29,309 bases of DNA, from contig JAYMSP010001729.1 of NCBI GenBank assembly GCA_036897095.1, positions 1 through 29,309 of the forward strand, written 5' to 3'. The translations under genes and the position numbers were made by a program. This DNA is from Plantago elongata (lineage: Eukaryota > Streptophyta > Magnoliopsida > Lamiales > Plantaginaceae). Below are positions 20,910-29,309 of this stretch, one piece after another; the first letter of the stretch is position 1; every line of letters starts with the position of its first letter. The notes below the pieces were generated by a model. That model was not told where the DNA came from. It ran no database searches and saw nothing but the letters and a program-made list of their open reading frames with translations.

Positions 20910-22522
20910 TCGCTATGGTTGAAGGTGTCACTACATTGTTTCTTTGGTCGGGGACCCTCATTTTCCTTATCAATTACAAAATCATTCTCAACCGGGGTAC
21001 TTTTGTTTTTACTCCCCGCCAGACGCCCCTTCTTCTTAGGCAGTCCAGATGTGTGGGCAGTAATGTTGGTTATAGGTTCCAGTGTTCTTACAATTTTCGG
21101 CTTGGATAGTTTCCTGGACTGGCTAGTGGTGGGTGTGGGTGGTTGGCGCTTGGTTTTAGCAGGTTGGAGATGGGATATGAAACTTTCATTGAGTTAGACT
21201 AGGTCCGGTAGGGATGGGGTGTGGGCTGGTTGGAGTTGTAAGGGGACGACATAGTAGATAGGATGGGCTAAAGGATGTGCATTGTGGGAAAGGGATAGTG
21301 GAATTGGGCCAGGGCCGAGATGGGTTGGTCCAGTATTGGGATGGGAGGGGAGATGCACATGGACCAGGTCCATTCTATCAACACTCATATCAGATTGTCC
21401 AACACCGTCAACTGAGTCTGTTGTGCAGGGTGGTCAACTAGTGGGTTCTAAGGTAGGTTCAACTGACATTTCGGAAATAAGCAACTCCATTCCCGAAATT
21501 TTAAAATTCGAATTCTCCTCAATTACCGGCTAACTTCCTTTTCTTCTTCCTCCATTCTCGTTAACTAATTTACCCAAATCTTTCTCAACTGTTTCATTGC
21601 GATTTGGTTCCTCCAAATTTTCCTTATTTGCATCTAAGTCCTTAGGAACCTCCACATTCACCTTTTCACCCCGACTCGGAGTGCTAGCAGGACGCCATGA
21701 TGGCTAGACATAACGAGATGGGCGAGAGAAGTTCCGACTAAGGCTGCCTTGCATCACATTTGCTTGTTGTGCATTGATATTGGTTCTCATCCAGTCCCCG
21801 TACGACAACTTGTCCTCCAGAACATCGCCATTCAAATCCACTAGATCAAAACAGTCCCTACAATCCCGAACTAAGTGACCCAAAGTTCCACAGTAGTAGC
21901 AAAAATTAGGGAGCCTTTCGTACGCAATACCAACCCGAATCTCCTATCCATTGGGGTCGGTGATGTTAATTACCCACCGGAGCGGTCGTGTCACATCAAT
22001 GCGTACTCAAAACCGCAAAGCCGTACCAAGAAAACCCCTACTGTGAGAATTATCAACCTCTACAAACGTACCCATGGCATTGCCCAAAACTTCCGCCATT
22101 GCACGGTGTCGTATTCCGATTGGAATCCCTGAGGCATGAACGAAAAAAACACTCTCATTCAAACACATTGTCTTCGGGTCCTCGTGGGCCTCTAACTTCC
22201 GGAGAACCACAAAGTTTTTATCGAAAGCCCATGATCCCTAAGACATAACCCTATCCCGATCCACCACATGCTCGAATTGAACAAGGATACAATCCTCCCA
22301 AACCTTTTACATACGCACCTCTCGAGGTAAGTTCCATCCATTCGTCATGGTGCGCTCAAATGCCTCTAGGTTAATAGACTTCCGGGAGAGAACCCTACCA
22401 ATCAAACACAGTTCATGGTTCAAAGCAGTCGTGTTCCAGACAACGAACGGGACTTGAACTCTTTCCCGTTCCGACTCTGTCAACTGCAGTTGAGTACGTA
22501 ACCCTTCCAAGATTCGATCCAT
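20910..22522 (-). pseudogene. LINE ORF1 (DUF4283 domain, zinc knuckle), broken
   Basis: This is the RNA-binding protein of the LINE. ATG at 22522 gives 'MDRILEGLRTQLQLTESE', followed by 'ELCLIGRVLSRKSINLEAFE' and 'TMTNGWNLPREV', the DUF4283 pattern. Next come 'FFVHASGIPIGIRHRAMAEVLG' fragments and 'FVEVDNSHSRGF' (about 22050). 'RPLRWVINITDPNG' is followed by an in-frame TAG (21944-21946) and then the zinc knuckle CYYCGTLGHLVRDC at 21860-21901 (CX2CX4HX4C). A low-complexity Pro/Ser-rich linker follows. The end is the AT-hook-like 'KKKGRLAGSKNKSTP' at about 21004-21036, typical of the C-terminus of plant LINE ORF1. Several frameshifts are present. Confidence 0.8.
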
Positions 22523-22620
22523 AACACCCGTCAGAGAAATCAACAAAACGAGAAGCAAGAACTATGAGAGATGACATACCGCAACACCAACTAGACGTCC
22601 TGGAGAGACACACCGAAAAA

Positions 22621-23204
22621 AATAAAGACTACTCCCAAACACCAGATTTAGGGTTAGGCTAATGGGGGCCACAAGAGAAAAGAAAAGATTAAAAAATTGA
22701 CATTATTAAGAAAACGTAAATTTGAAAACTAAAAGTAAAAGAGCACAACCGCCAGATCTCAAGTAAAACTTACGACCCGGAAATCATGACCAATCCAAAA
22801 GTGCTCACTCAGGATCATTATGGGCGGCCTCACTAGTACGCTCGGAAATATGGGAGGAGACTTGTCGGTTTCAAGGTACAGTAATGGTGATTGAGACTCA
22901 CAAAAAGGGTGGACTCAATCTCTAATCAAGAAGAGAGGAGCTCTCGAGAAGAGAGACATGTTACACTTCTAATTCCATCTAACGGAACCTATTTAGAATT
23001 AAACAATTGAGCTATCGTGTTAAAGGATTTCATTACATCAGTCACATAGTATGTAGTACTAGCAACAAACTACCCGTGACATTATAACAATTAGACAGTA
23101 AGTTCAGAGGGATAAACCTTAGATGACTGTTGTCCAAAAGCACAACATACTTTATGTCAAGGTTAGGATTTTTAATTGGTATATTATATTATTTTACTAA
23201 AAAT
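22621..23204. other. Between the LINE and the MITE region; no gene seen
   Basis: The first 250 bases could be LINE 5' UTR. The rest contains no open frame or repeat that I recognise. Confidence 0.4.
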
Positions 23205-23490
23205 ATAATATACTCCATCCGTTTTAAATTAAATATTTTATAGGCGGGTACATATTTAAAACAATATACTTCCTCCGTTTTTAATTAATATCACTACAAA
23301 TCATTATTATGGATCAATAATAAATTATAGAATGGACTCATCTATCCGTTAAAAGATGTTGTAAGGAGAGAGATTTATTTATATTTTATAATGAATGTTC
23401 AAAATAATTTCAAGTGATATGGAATATTTATCTTCAACAAAAGGTGGAAAATATCTTTTGAGAGATATGAATATAGTACGGAAGATTATG
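23205..23490. mobile_element. Stowaway (Tc1/Mariner)-like MITE region
   Basis: Two starts of the Stowaway type, 'TACTCCATCCGTTTTAAATT' (near 23211) and 'TACTTCCTCCGTTTTTAATT' (near 23268), lie 57 bp apart, each next to TA. On the opposite strand a weak partner end, 'ATCTTCCGTACTATATTC', occurs near 23487. The second start and this end would bound a MITE of about 220 bp. The first may be a fragment of another copy. Ends are imperfect. Confidence 0.5.
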
Positions 23491-23873
23491 TAGTTGTCAG
23501 TGAAGTCAAATATGAAATGGTTTGTTAGTGAAGTCAAATATGAAATGGTCGTTCATTTCAAAAAATTGAACTAATACTACTAAACTATCGAAACCAGTTG
23601 GATCTCCTAGAAAAAAAAAGAAAAAAAAACCAGTTGATGCTTTTAATTCCTGTTGAAGACTTGAGTATGAAATGCGATCCATTTCAATATTTCATCATCG
23701 CTTACGTGCACAAATAAAAGCCTGTTAACATGATTATAGTTGATGAATATTGTGTGAAGAATAATAATCATACCAGCAGACGAATAAATTGACAATTTTA
23801 ACCTGCATTATTCTTCATCACGTGAATGACTAGCTAGTGTATTATAGTATACTTTAATTAATTTCTTATATAT
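23491..23873. other. Non-coding stretch left of the LTR element
   Basis: AT-rich. A short direct repeat, 'gtgaagtcaaatatgaaatgg', occurs twice (about 23501 and 23528). No gene was seen. Confidence 0.5.
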
Positions 23874-24500
23874 TGTTAGGAACCGGGATTGTTATGAGGC
23901 GTAAGTACGATTCTATGAAAAATTAAAGAAGGCATCATCCCCTTAATTCATGTTTAATTAGTTATTTATGTTATATGGATATTTATTTATAAATTAAATT
24001 ATATCTTGATAGTTAAGTATACTTGGCTAGGAAGGATTATTTTTAGAGTAAGTCTTACTAGCTAAGTAGAGTATCTGATTAGGGGATTTTTATTGGGTCA
24101 AACTCATAGTAGTTGTAGAGGTTATAAATATTATAACCTCAACCCCCTTCTAAGTTTGAATATAAAAGATGAGTTTATGAGTAGAATAGAGTGTTCTCCG
24201 GCAGATGCCTCGAGGAGGTATACTGTTTAGTATTTAAGTGTACTCCGGGATAAATTATAGAGAGCAGACGTCTCTTTGGTTGCAGAGAGTCTCATGGATA
24301 GGTGGCTATGTGTTCTTGTGTGCTAGCCGATCTACTCCGTCTAGAGATATAGGGTTGCTTGTGCTCTTTAGCACTGTAATCGTGTAGATCTGAAGTTTAT
24401 CTAGTAGAATACCTCTTTGGTGTTCTAAACCTTATACCATGCATAAGGGTATTTGGGTTGATTGGCTTATTTATAGCCATATCTATCCAGGTACCTAACA
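23874..24500 (+). repeat. 5' LTR
   Basis: It starts TGTTAGGAACCGGGATTG and ends GTACCTAACA, so the TGTTAG..CTAACA inverted ends are perfect. It contains TATAAAAG at 24161, a plausible promoter. Length 627 bp. Compared with the 3' copy it has an extra 'tattataa' near 24127, which makes a short palindrome. Confidence 0.9.
24161..24168 (+). promoter_or_regulatory. LTR promoter TATA box
   Basis: TATAAAAG lies inside the 5' LTR. The 3' LTR has the diverged 'gaatagaaaag' at the same place. Confidence 0.5.
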
Positions 24501-24519
24501 TTTGGTATCTAGACCCTGG
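24501..24519 (+). other. Primer-binding site
   Basis: TTTGGTATCTAGACCCTGG directly follows the 5' LTR. It resembles the complement of initiator-Met tRNA (TGGTATC then AGAGCC) with some changes. Confidence 0.65.
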
Positions 24520-24934
24520 TCCATCTGCATGGGCTTGGGTTAAGGGGAAAATATATTTGGAAATAGAAGGGTTTAAATACCCAAGAAAAAGTTTGACCTA
24601 GACACCATATCAGTATACACAGTATACAACTTTGGAGGCAAGGAACTGTGAAGAAGATTTTTTCCGCTGTGCAAGAGAAAGGAAGGTGAGCGTGTGTCAC
24701 ATCGAGCAAGGAGGACGACCGCTCAAGCAAGACGCCTTGGGCGAGAACGGATCTGCGGTCTATCCATTAGGATTCAGAAGATTTTAGCATGGATTGGAAC
24801 GTGAGTCCTATTGAATTCATGAAGTAAGGATTACCATGTTCCGGAAGAGAGGAAAGTCGCGCCCCCAACCGAGAAGACGGCCAGGAGCACGACCAACAGC
24901 CAGTGCGCAAAGGCGCTAGCTGGACGCGCCGCAA

Positions 24935-26551
24935 TTGGCGCGTTGCCAGATCCGTGAGGCTGGCTTGACCAACCTGGTCAAACCAGTAAAGGCAAATCGG
25001 ACCAGCTGGTCCGTGTGGACTAACTGGCCAGATCCGAATGTGGGAATGGTGACCGATGGCGGCAAGGGAAAAGAAAAGGCACATGAGAATTCTATGTCTG
25101 AATATTCAATCTTCGCGAAAAGAAAAGAAATAAGGAGGTGCATCTGTCTAAGCTGCTACATGAGAGAGGTAAGTTTGGATTCTAGTAAGGATTCAGATAC
25201 GACTTCCTTGTGTGACCACTGCCAGGTTGAAGTTGGGAAACCATCTAACCCTGAGGATCGATGTGAGGGAGTGATATGGAAAGAATCTCCTGTATGGGAT
25301 GTTTATTCAGGAGAAAAATCAGAAGGCGAAGTGGATCTGGAATGGGATATAGAAATCGGGCAGCTAATGTTTAAGGAGAAGAAGAAGAAAGAAGTGACAC
25401 CACGACAAGAGCTAGTGTCTGGTGAAAGCGAGGCATCCACATATAATGTCTCAGCTTACAAGATAGTGACCCGAGGAAAGATGGGAAATGTAATTCCAGG
25501 AACTTTGAGGACTTTGTGGTATATGGTACCAGGAAGAATAGACGAAGGAGAAATGGGAGGAGGCATAACCCTCAAGATCGAATCCAGTACTTGGACAACC
25601 AAGGAAAACCAAAGGCTCTGCACCTATTTGGGCAAGTTGGTGAGGACTGCATCCCGGTGCATATCCTACTGGATATTGGGGCATCAAAGAACTTTGTCAT
25701 TGGAACATATCTGACGCGTTATGGAATTTTTGGACGTGTAACTCCAACCGTGCTGATCGTTAGAGCAGCCGGCAACAACATTATGAGGAGCTCATGGAAA
25801 TTTGATGAGGTAAGGATTCTTATCCATTACCGAGAATTTTACATTACGTTGTTTGAGTTGCGTGGGTTTGAGGCTGGGGAACATATCATCATGGGAATGC
25901 CGTGGTTGGCAAGTCATAGTCCAATAGTCATGGATGCAAAATCAAAGTGCATTCAAGTGGAGAATGCGGTGCAAGTTTTGTCGTGCCTTGATTTTAGAGA
26001 GGACCTCCTCCGTGAGGAGACTAGCAATCGAGGATTGCAAGTATTTCGCAAGTGTGATCATGATTGCATAGTTACTAACCGTGCTATCGCAAGGCAATAT
26101 ATGCTGAAACCAGGTGAGCCTCTGACCTTCATGGGAACCTTAGAGAACAAGGTGGTGAGTGTCATGGTTGACTCTGGTGCTAGCCTCAACTTCATATCAA
26201 CCGCATTGGTGGAGCATTTGGGCTGGCCAAGGGTGAGAGGGCAATTGGGGACTAGTGTGCTGACCGCTAGTGGGGTAGTTGTACGATGTGATCAGTACTA
26301 CATGAATGTACACCATTTTCATCCAGCATGTGAGGTTCACAATTAATGCTTATGCAATGGAAAGCCCTGAGGAGGATATCACGTTTGGAATGCCATGGCT
26401 ACAATCTGTAGGACCAGTATTGATGCATTTCAAAGAGCGTTCAATGACACTAATGGTTGGAAACCAAGTTCGCTTCTTGAAGGGTCTTCGATTTTGTGGA
26501 GACAAGTCATTGAACCACCAGTTAGCCGTACTGCAAAGATGGGTACTTTAG
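24935..26551 (+). pseudogene. Gag-tail/protease polyprotein with two tandem retropepsin-like domains, broken
   Basis: The first part (24935 to about 25500) is charged and Glu/Lys-rich with two Cys pairs ('CICLSC', 'CDHC') and no family I can name; it is probably gag tail. At about 25447-25510 reading moves to another frame, which encodes 'VHILLDIGASKNFV' (D codon 25672) and then 'IIMGMPWLASHSPIVMD' (about 25888). A second unit follows: 'SVMVDSGASLNFISTALVEH' (D codon 26170), then after a frameshift near 26305-26325 'DITFGMPWLQSVGPVLM' (about 26385). Each unit has the Asp-x-Gly-Ala-Ser start and the GMPWL end of a Gypsy retropepsin. The first has Ile in the usual Ser/Thr position, the second keeps DSG. 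The two aspartates are 498 nt apart. No RT follows. Confidence 0.8.
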
Positions 26552-26680
26552 GCGCTGCTAACTAGCTTATGGGGTCACTATCGAGATTGCGACTGAAGGA
26601 GCTAGGACTAGGGCAAGAGCATATGGGAGTCAAGTTCCACAAGGGGAAGATTCTAGAAGGAACCTTGGGGACAAGGTTCA

Positions 26681-26698
26681 TCTGCAGGAGGGGGAGAT
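26681..26698 (+). other. Polypurine tract
   Basis: An A/G-rich run, 'GCAGGAGGGGGAGA', lies immediately before the 3' LTR start TGTTAGGAACC at 26699. Confidence 0.8.
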
Positions 26699-27130
26699 GT
26701 TAGGAACCGGGATTGTCAAGAGGCATAGGCACAATTCTACGAGGGATTAAAGAAGGCATCATACTCCTAGTTAATGTTTAATTAGTTATTTATGTTATGT
26801 GGACATTTATTTATGGATTAGATTATGTCTTGATAGTTAAGTATACTTGGCTAGAAAGGATTATTGTTAGAGTAAGTCTTACTAGCTAAGTAGAGTATCT
26901 GGTTAGGGGATTCTTAAGGTCAAGCCCATAGTAGTTGTAGAGGTTATAAATACCTCAACCCCCTTCTCAGTTTAATGAATAGAAAAGATGAGTTTATGAG
27001 TAGAACATAGTGTTCTCCGGCAAATGCCTCGAGGAGGTATACGGTTTAGTACTTAAGTGTACCCCGGGATAAATCCTAGAGAGTAGGCGTCTCTTTGGTT
27101 GCGGGAAGTCTCATGGATATGTGGCTATGT
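26699..27130 (+). repeat. 3' LTR, truncated
   Basis: It matches 5' LTR positions from 23874 for about 430 bp and ends within the phrase 'gtggctatgt'. The remaining 190 or so bases are missing, and the sequence passes directly into the plus copy of the LTR-like repeat. Confidence 0.88.
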
Positions 27131-28343
27131 TCCGAATCATGCCTTAGAGCAACTTAATTACTAATATGGCTGGTTAATAACGTACGGGATCAATTGGTAA
27201 TGAAAATATATACGGCCTAGACATAATGATTAAGAATAAATATATATATATTTAATTCAGTATATTTATCATTATTATTATCTATAAATAGGCATTACAA
27301 TATATAAATATTATCATCTATTTGTCTATAATTATTTATATATGTGTTCCCATAAGAATTATGTTATCACTAAGAATGTGAGATCTTGAGTGACATAACA
27401 TAGCCCCAATCAATGATCATCAAGAATGAAATATCGATGATGCATTGGAATTGGCATGTGGTCTGCATCATATCCTTTGAGGGTGTAGTAGTTCTCACGA
27501 CTACGAATTACTTGATAATCCGTGATGGATACATGGACACTTTAAAGAGTGTTGGTATATCCAGCTGAGAAACCGTTTGATGTATTCTATTTACGTGTCT
27601 ATGAAAGTAATAATTTAGTAGGGTGGTGTAATAGTCCTTTGACTTGAGGTTGATACTTACTATATTAGAAGAAAGATTAATTAGATTAAATTGAATTTAA
27701 TTAGTTAAAGAAATAAAGTTTATTTGGATCAAATCAGAATGAAGTTCAAAATTGAAAAGTCCAAAAGAGAGGAAGAAAATAAAGCTGGGCTTCGTGGGTT
27801 TCAAACCTGTGGCCTGTTGTTTGATGGACTCAAGCTAAATCAAATGGGCTAAGAGTCCTAAACATACTATGATACCGCAGATATATAAGTCCACATGACC
27901 TCTACGAATTATATACAGAAACACACACGTTCTTCCTCCTCTTGGCTTATAACGTTTTTTGTTGCTTTGCTTGGCTATTTCAAGATCTTCTTCATCCTTC
28001 AATTCTCTATAACCCTACTTACTAAATAGTTTAATATAGTTTCGAATGGGAACTCCTAGCGTTCTTCGGTGGAATCAATTGTTCATGGATACCGAGGTTT
28101 GGGATACTAATCATGTTGTAGCATTGGGTTCCACATATCCTGTGATGAACGGATCGAGGTGCTAGACAAATTCAATGAAGAGCTTTATGGTTTTAAAGAT
28201 GCTATCTGAAAAGCTAGTGTGATAAGTAAGTATTAATTTGTCTGTTTACGTAATTACGTTATATAATCATCAGATCAATATGCAATAAATTTTTTAAATT
28301 CCACTGTGTTAACTTAGAGTTTACCTTTGTATATTTACCAACA
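27128..28343 (+). mobile_element. Solo-LTR-like repeat, plus orientation, short copy
   Basis: This is an inverted relative of 15903-17733. It begins around TGTTCCGAATC and ends ATTTACCAACA, so TGTT..AACA ends are possible. It contains the TATA-like CTATAAATAGGC (27282), 'GGGTTTCAAACC' (about 27797) and the 'TAGTTTCGAATGG' region (28037). It lacks the 0.6 kb segment present in the other copy; the gap falls just after 'GGTTGATACTTACTA' (about 27662). The five bases on either side (ggcta and gacag) are not a target-site duplication. Confidence 0.6.
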
Positions 28344-29083
28344 GACAGTACGAGACGTTGACCTAGGGTGTTGGCCTAAGAAGGTTACATTGTGCAAGAG
28401 CGTATTAGTGCATGTCTACTAAAAAACCCCTCTCGATGGGTATTCTTGAGGTTGAGTGATGCAGTCTCAAAGGATTCTTGGTAATTCAACTATTCGGTGA
28501 TGTAGTCTCAAAGGATTCTTGTGACATGGTAATTGATCCAGCGTGGATGGGGATGAACAAGAGCGATTGTTGAGGAAATCCTCAGGATTTTTTCAATAAT
28601 ATTAATCTGTCTATGAATAGTGTCTGACAAAGCTTAAATACTCCAAATCATCATCCCTAACCCTAAAATAAAAAGGAAAATTACCAAAACATCATAATAC
28701 TAACATACCGAATCTAATAAAATTCTCAGAAATTGCAAATAAGCCCCAAAAATCACAAAAACGCGATTTTAACCCACGTTTCTGGTCACAAAACTTTGGC
28801 CCCACGTCCAAATCAAACAATTGTTCGCCAAGGCTTAATTTCGACAGGTTTCGTTCTCCATCAATAATTCAGTTGTTCGGTACATCAGGTCTTATCATAA
28901 ACCATATCAGGCGTCCTGAGTGAGCTTATACTGCGCCTCAAGTGTATATTTGTAGTTGTAGCTATATTCCATTGGGCTATATCTAGAAGCATCTTGTCCG
29001 AGCCTAGCTGTAATATGGTTCTGAAACTTCATACCATATCAAGTCATCATAATTCACATTCATGTTTTTGTTTTTTTCCGTAT
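28344..29083. other. Non-coding stretch; short direct repeat
   Basis: No gene was seen. A 25-bp phrase 'gtgatg(c/t)agtctcaaagg...' occurs at 28456-28480 and 28497-28521 with one difference, a period of 41 bp. Confidence 0.6.
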
Positions 29084-29308
29084 TTACCATTGATATACGT
29101 CGAATTTATGTTGGAGGTTTGGATTGGAGGTGTTTGGTGGAGAAGTAGGCGAGGAAGGTTGGGAGTGGGCTGTTGTTGGACCGATATTTGGTGGGTCAGT
29201 CGGGTGATTAATCGGGTTTGTTGGTGGATCGGTTGGTGGGTCAGGTGGTGTGCTTGGTGATGGGTCGATTGGTGAGTTTGGTGGGGTTATTGGTGTATTT
29301 GATGATGG
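29084..29308 (-). CDS. Proline-rich open frame, partial, runs off the window edge
   Basis: On the minus strand a frame is open from the window end to TAA at 29084-29086, 74 residues. It is very rich in Pro, Ser, Thr and Asn with repeated 'PPxxP' spacing, for example 'SPSTPPDPPTDPPTNP'. The + strand shows this as G/T-rich DNA. Near its end 'CAATG|GTAAAT' could be a splice donor at 29088/29087, so this may be an exon of a cell-wall-type or PERK-like proline-rich protein. It could equally be a low-complexity non-coding stretch that happens to lack stops. No start is visible because the frame enters from outside the window. Confidence 0.35.
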   Translation of the reverse strand, partial: PSSNTPITPPNSPIDPSPSTPPDPPTDPPTNPINHPTDPPNIGPTTAHSQPSSPTSPPNTSNPNLQHKFDVYQW

Positions 29309-29309
29309 G

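Larger units (their letters stand above)
17734..22620 (-). mobile_element. L1-like LINE remnant, minus strand, endonuclease missing
   Basis: Reading on the minus strand, the order is an ORF1 with DUF4283-like domain and zinc knuckle (22522 to about 20910), the region just before the reverse transcriptase, RT blocks, an RT-associated zinc-binding region and a ribonuclease H (to 17734). The usual apurinic-type endonuclease between ORF1 and RT is absent. Frames shift many times and stops are scattered, so the copy is dead. The 3' end has no clear poly-A tail because the LTR-like repeat begins there. The 5' limit around 22620 is a guess from where coding similarity stops. Confidence 0.85.
23874..27130 (+). 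mobile_element. Deleted Gypsy-type LTR retrotransposon with truncated 3' LTR
   Basis: The 5' LTR is 23874-24500 and is followed by a Met-initiator-like primer-binding site. The internal region is only about 2.2 kb (24501-26698). A polypurine tract precedes the 3' LTR, which starts at 26699 and matches the 5' LTR until about 27130, where the match stops abruptly. The internal part encodes a gag-like tail and two aspartic-protease-like domains, then jumps to a short tail before the polypurine tract. Reverse transcriptase, RNase H and integrase are absent. By eye the LTRs are roughly 85-90% identical, so the insertion is not recent. Assignment to Gypsy rests on protease style (GMPWL) and general layout. 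Confidence 0.85.

Noticed and set aside
20897-21197. Plus-strand frames of 70-92 residues with hydrophobic segments
   Set aside because: Shadows of the LINE ORF1 C-terminal region coded on the minus strand.
28994-29260. 88-residue Trp/Gly/Arg-rich plus-strand frame at the right end
   Set aside because: It is the antisense shadow of the proline-rich minus-strand frame; such Trp/Gly/Val-rich translations are typical of G/T-rich repeats.
1-29309. CRISPR arrays, bacterial operons, viral or integrated bacterial sequence
   Set aside because: No regularly spaced identical repeats, and no prokaryotic gene organisation. All recognisable coding sequence is plant or plant-transposon type.

Overview
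This window looks like nuclear DNA from a flowering plant, most likely a dicot. Genes have GT..AG introns, non-coding DNA is strongly AT-rich, and two genes match a neighbouring pair I recognise from Arabidopsis chromosome 1. The rest is largely transposon debris of four kinds: a PIF/Harbinger DNA transposon, an L1-like LINE, a Gypsy-type LTR element and two copies of another LTR-like repeat. There is no bacterial feature, no CRISPR array and no convincing RNA gene.

Layout. 1-2946: AT-rich non-coding DNA with two old degenerate tandem duplications. 2950-8412: a PIF/Harbinger element bounded by terminal inverted repeats and a TTA target-site duplication. It carries a DDE transposase gene and a Myb/SANT-like partner gene, both on the + strand and both broken. 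8411-8546: a 68-bp tandem duplication abutting the right end of the element. 9425-11657 (+): an intact eight-exon gene for a plastid-targeted SAM-dependent methyltransferase of the At1g78140/At2g41040 type. 11831-14568 (-): an intact three-exon major facilitator superfamily transporter, UNE2/At1g78130-like, convergent with the methyltransferase and only 173 nt from it stop to stop. These two are the only convincing host genes.

14569-29083 is a transposon graveyard. It holds a 90-bp tandem duplication (15331-15510); a minus-oriented LTR-like repeat (about 15903-17733); a LINE remnant on the minus strand (about 17734-22620) that has lost its endonuclease domain; a Stowaway-like MITE region (about 23205-23490); and a deleted Gypsy-type element (23874 to about 27130) with two tandem aspartic-protease domains but no reverse transcriptase or integrase. 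Its truncated 3' LTR abuts a plus-oriented second copy of the 15.9-17.7 kb repeat (about 27128-28343). The last 230 bases hold a proline-rich open frame on the minus strand that runs off the window edge.

The methyltransferase and the transporter share no obvious pathway. Their link is conserved gene order and a very tight convergent 3' arrangement. I found no clear sign of an undescribed system; the more unusual items are the double-protease LTR element, the endonuclease-less LINE, the repeat-filled transposon intron and the stop-free intron in the methyltransferase. All calls come from reading the sequence; no database search was run.
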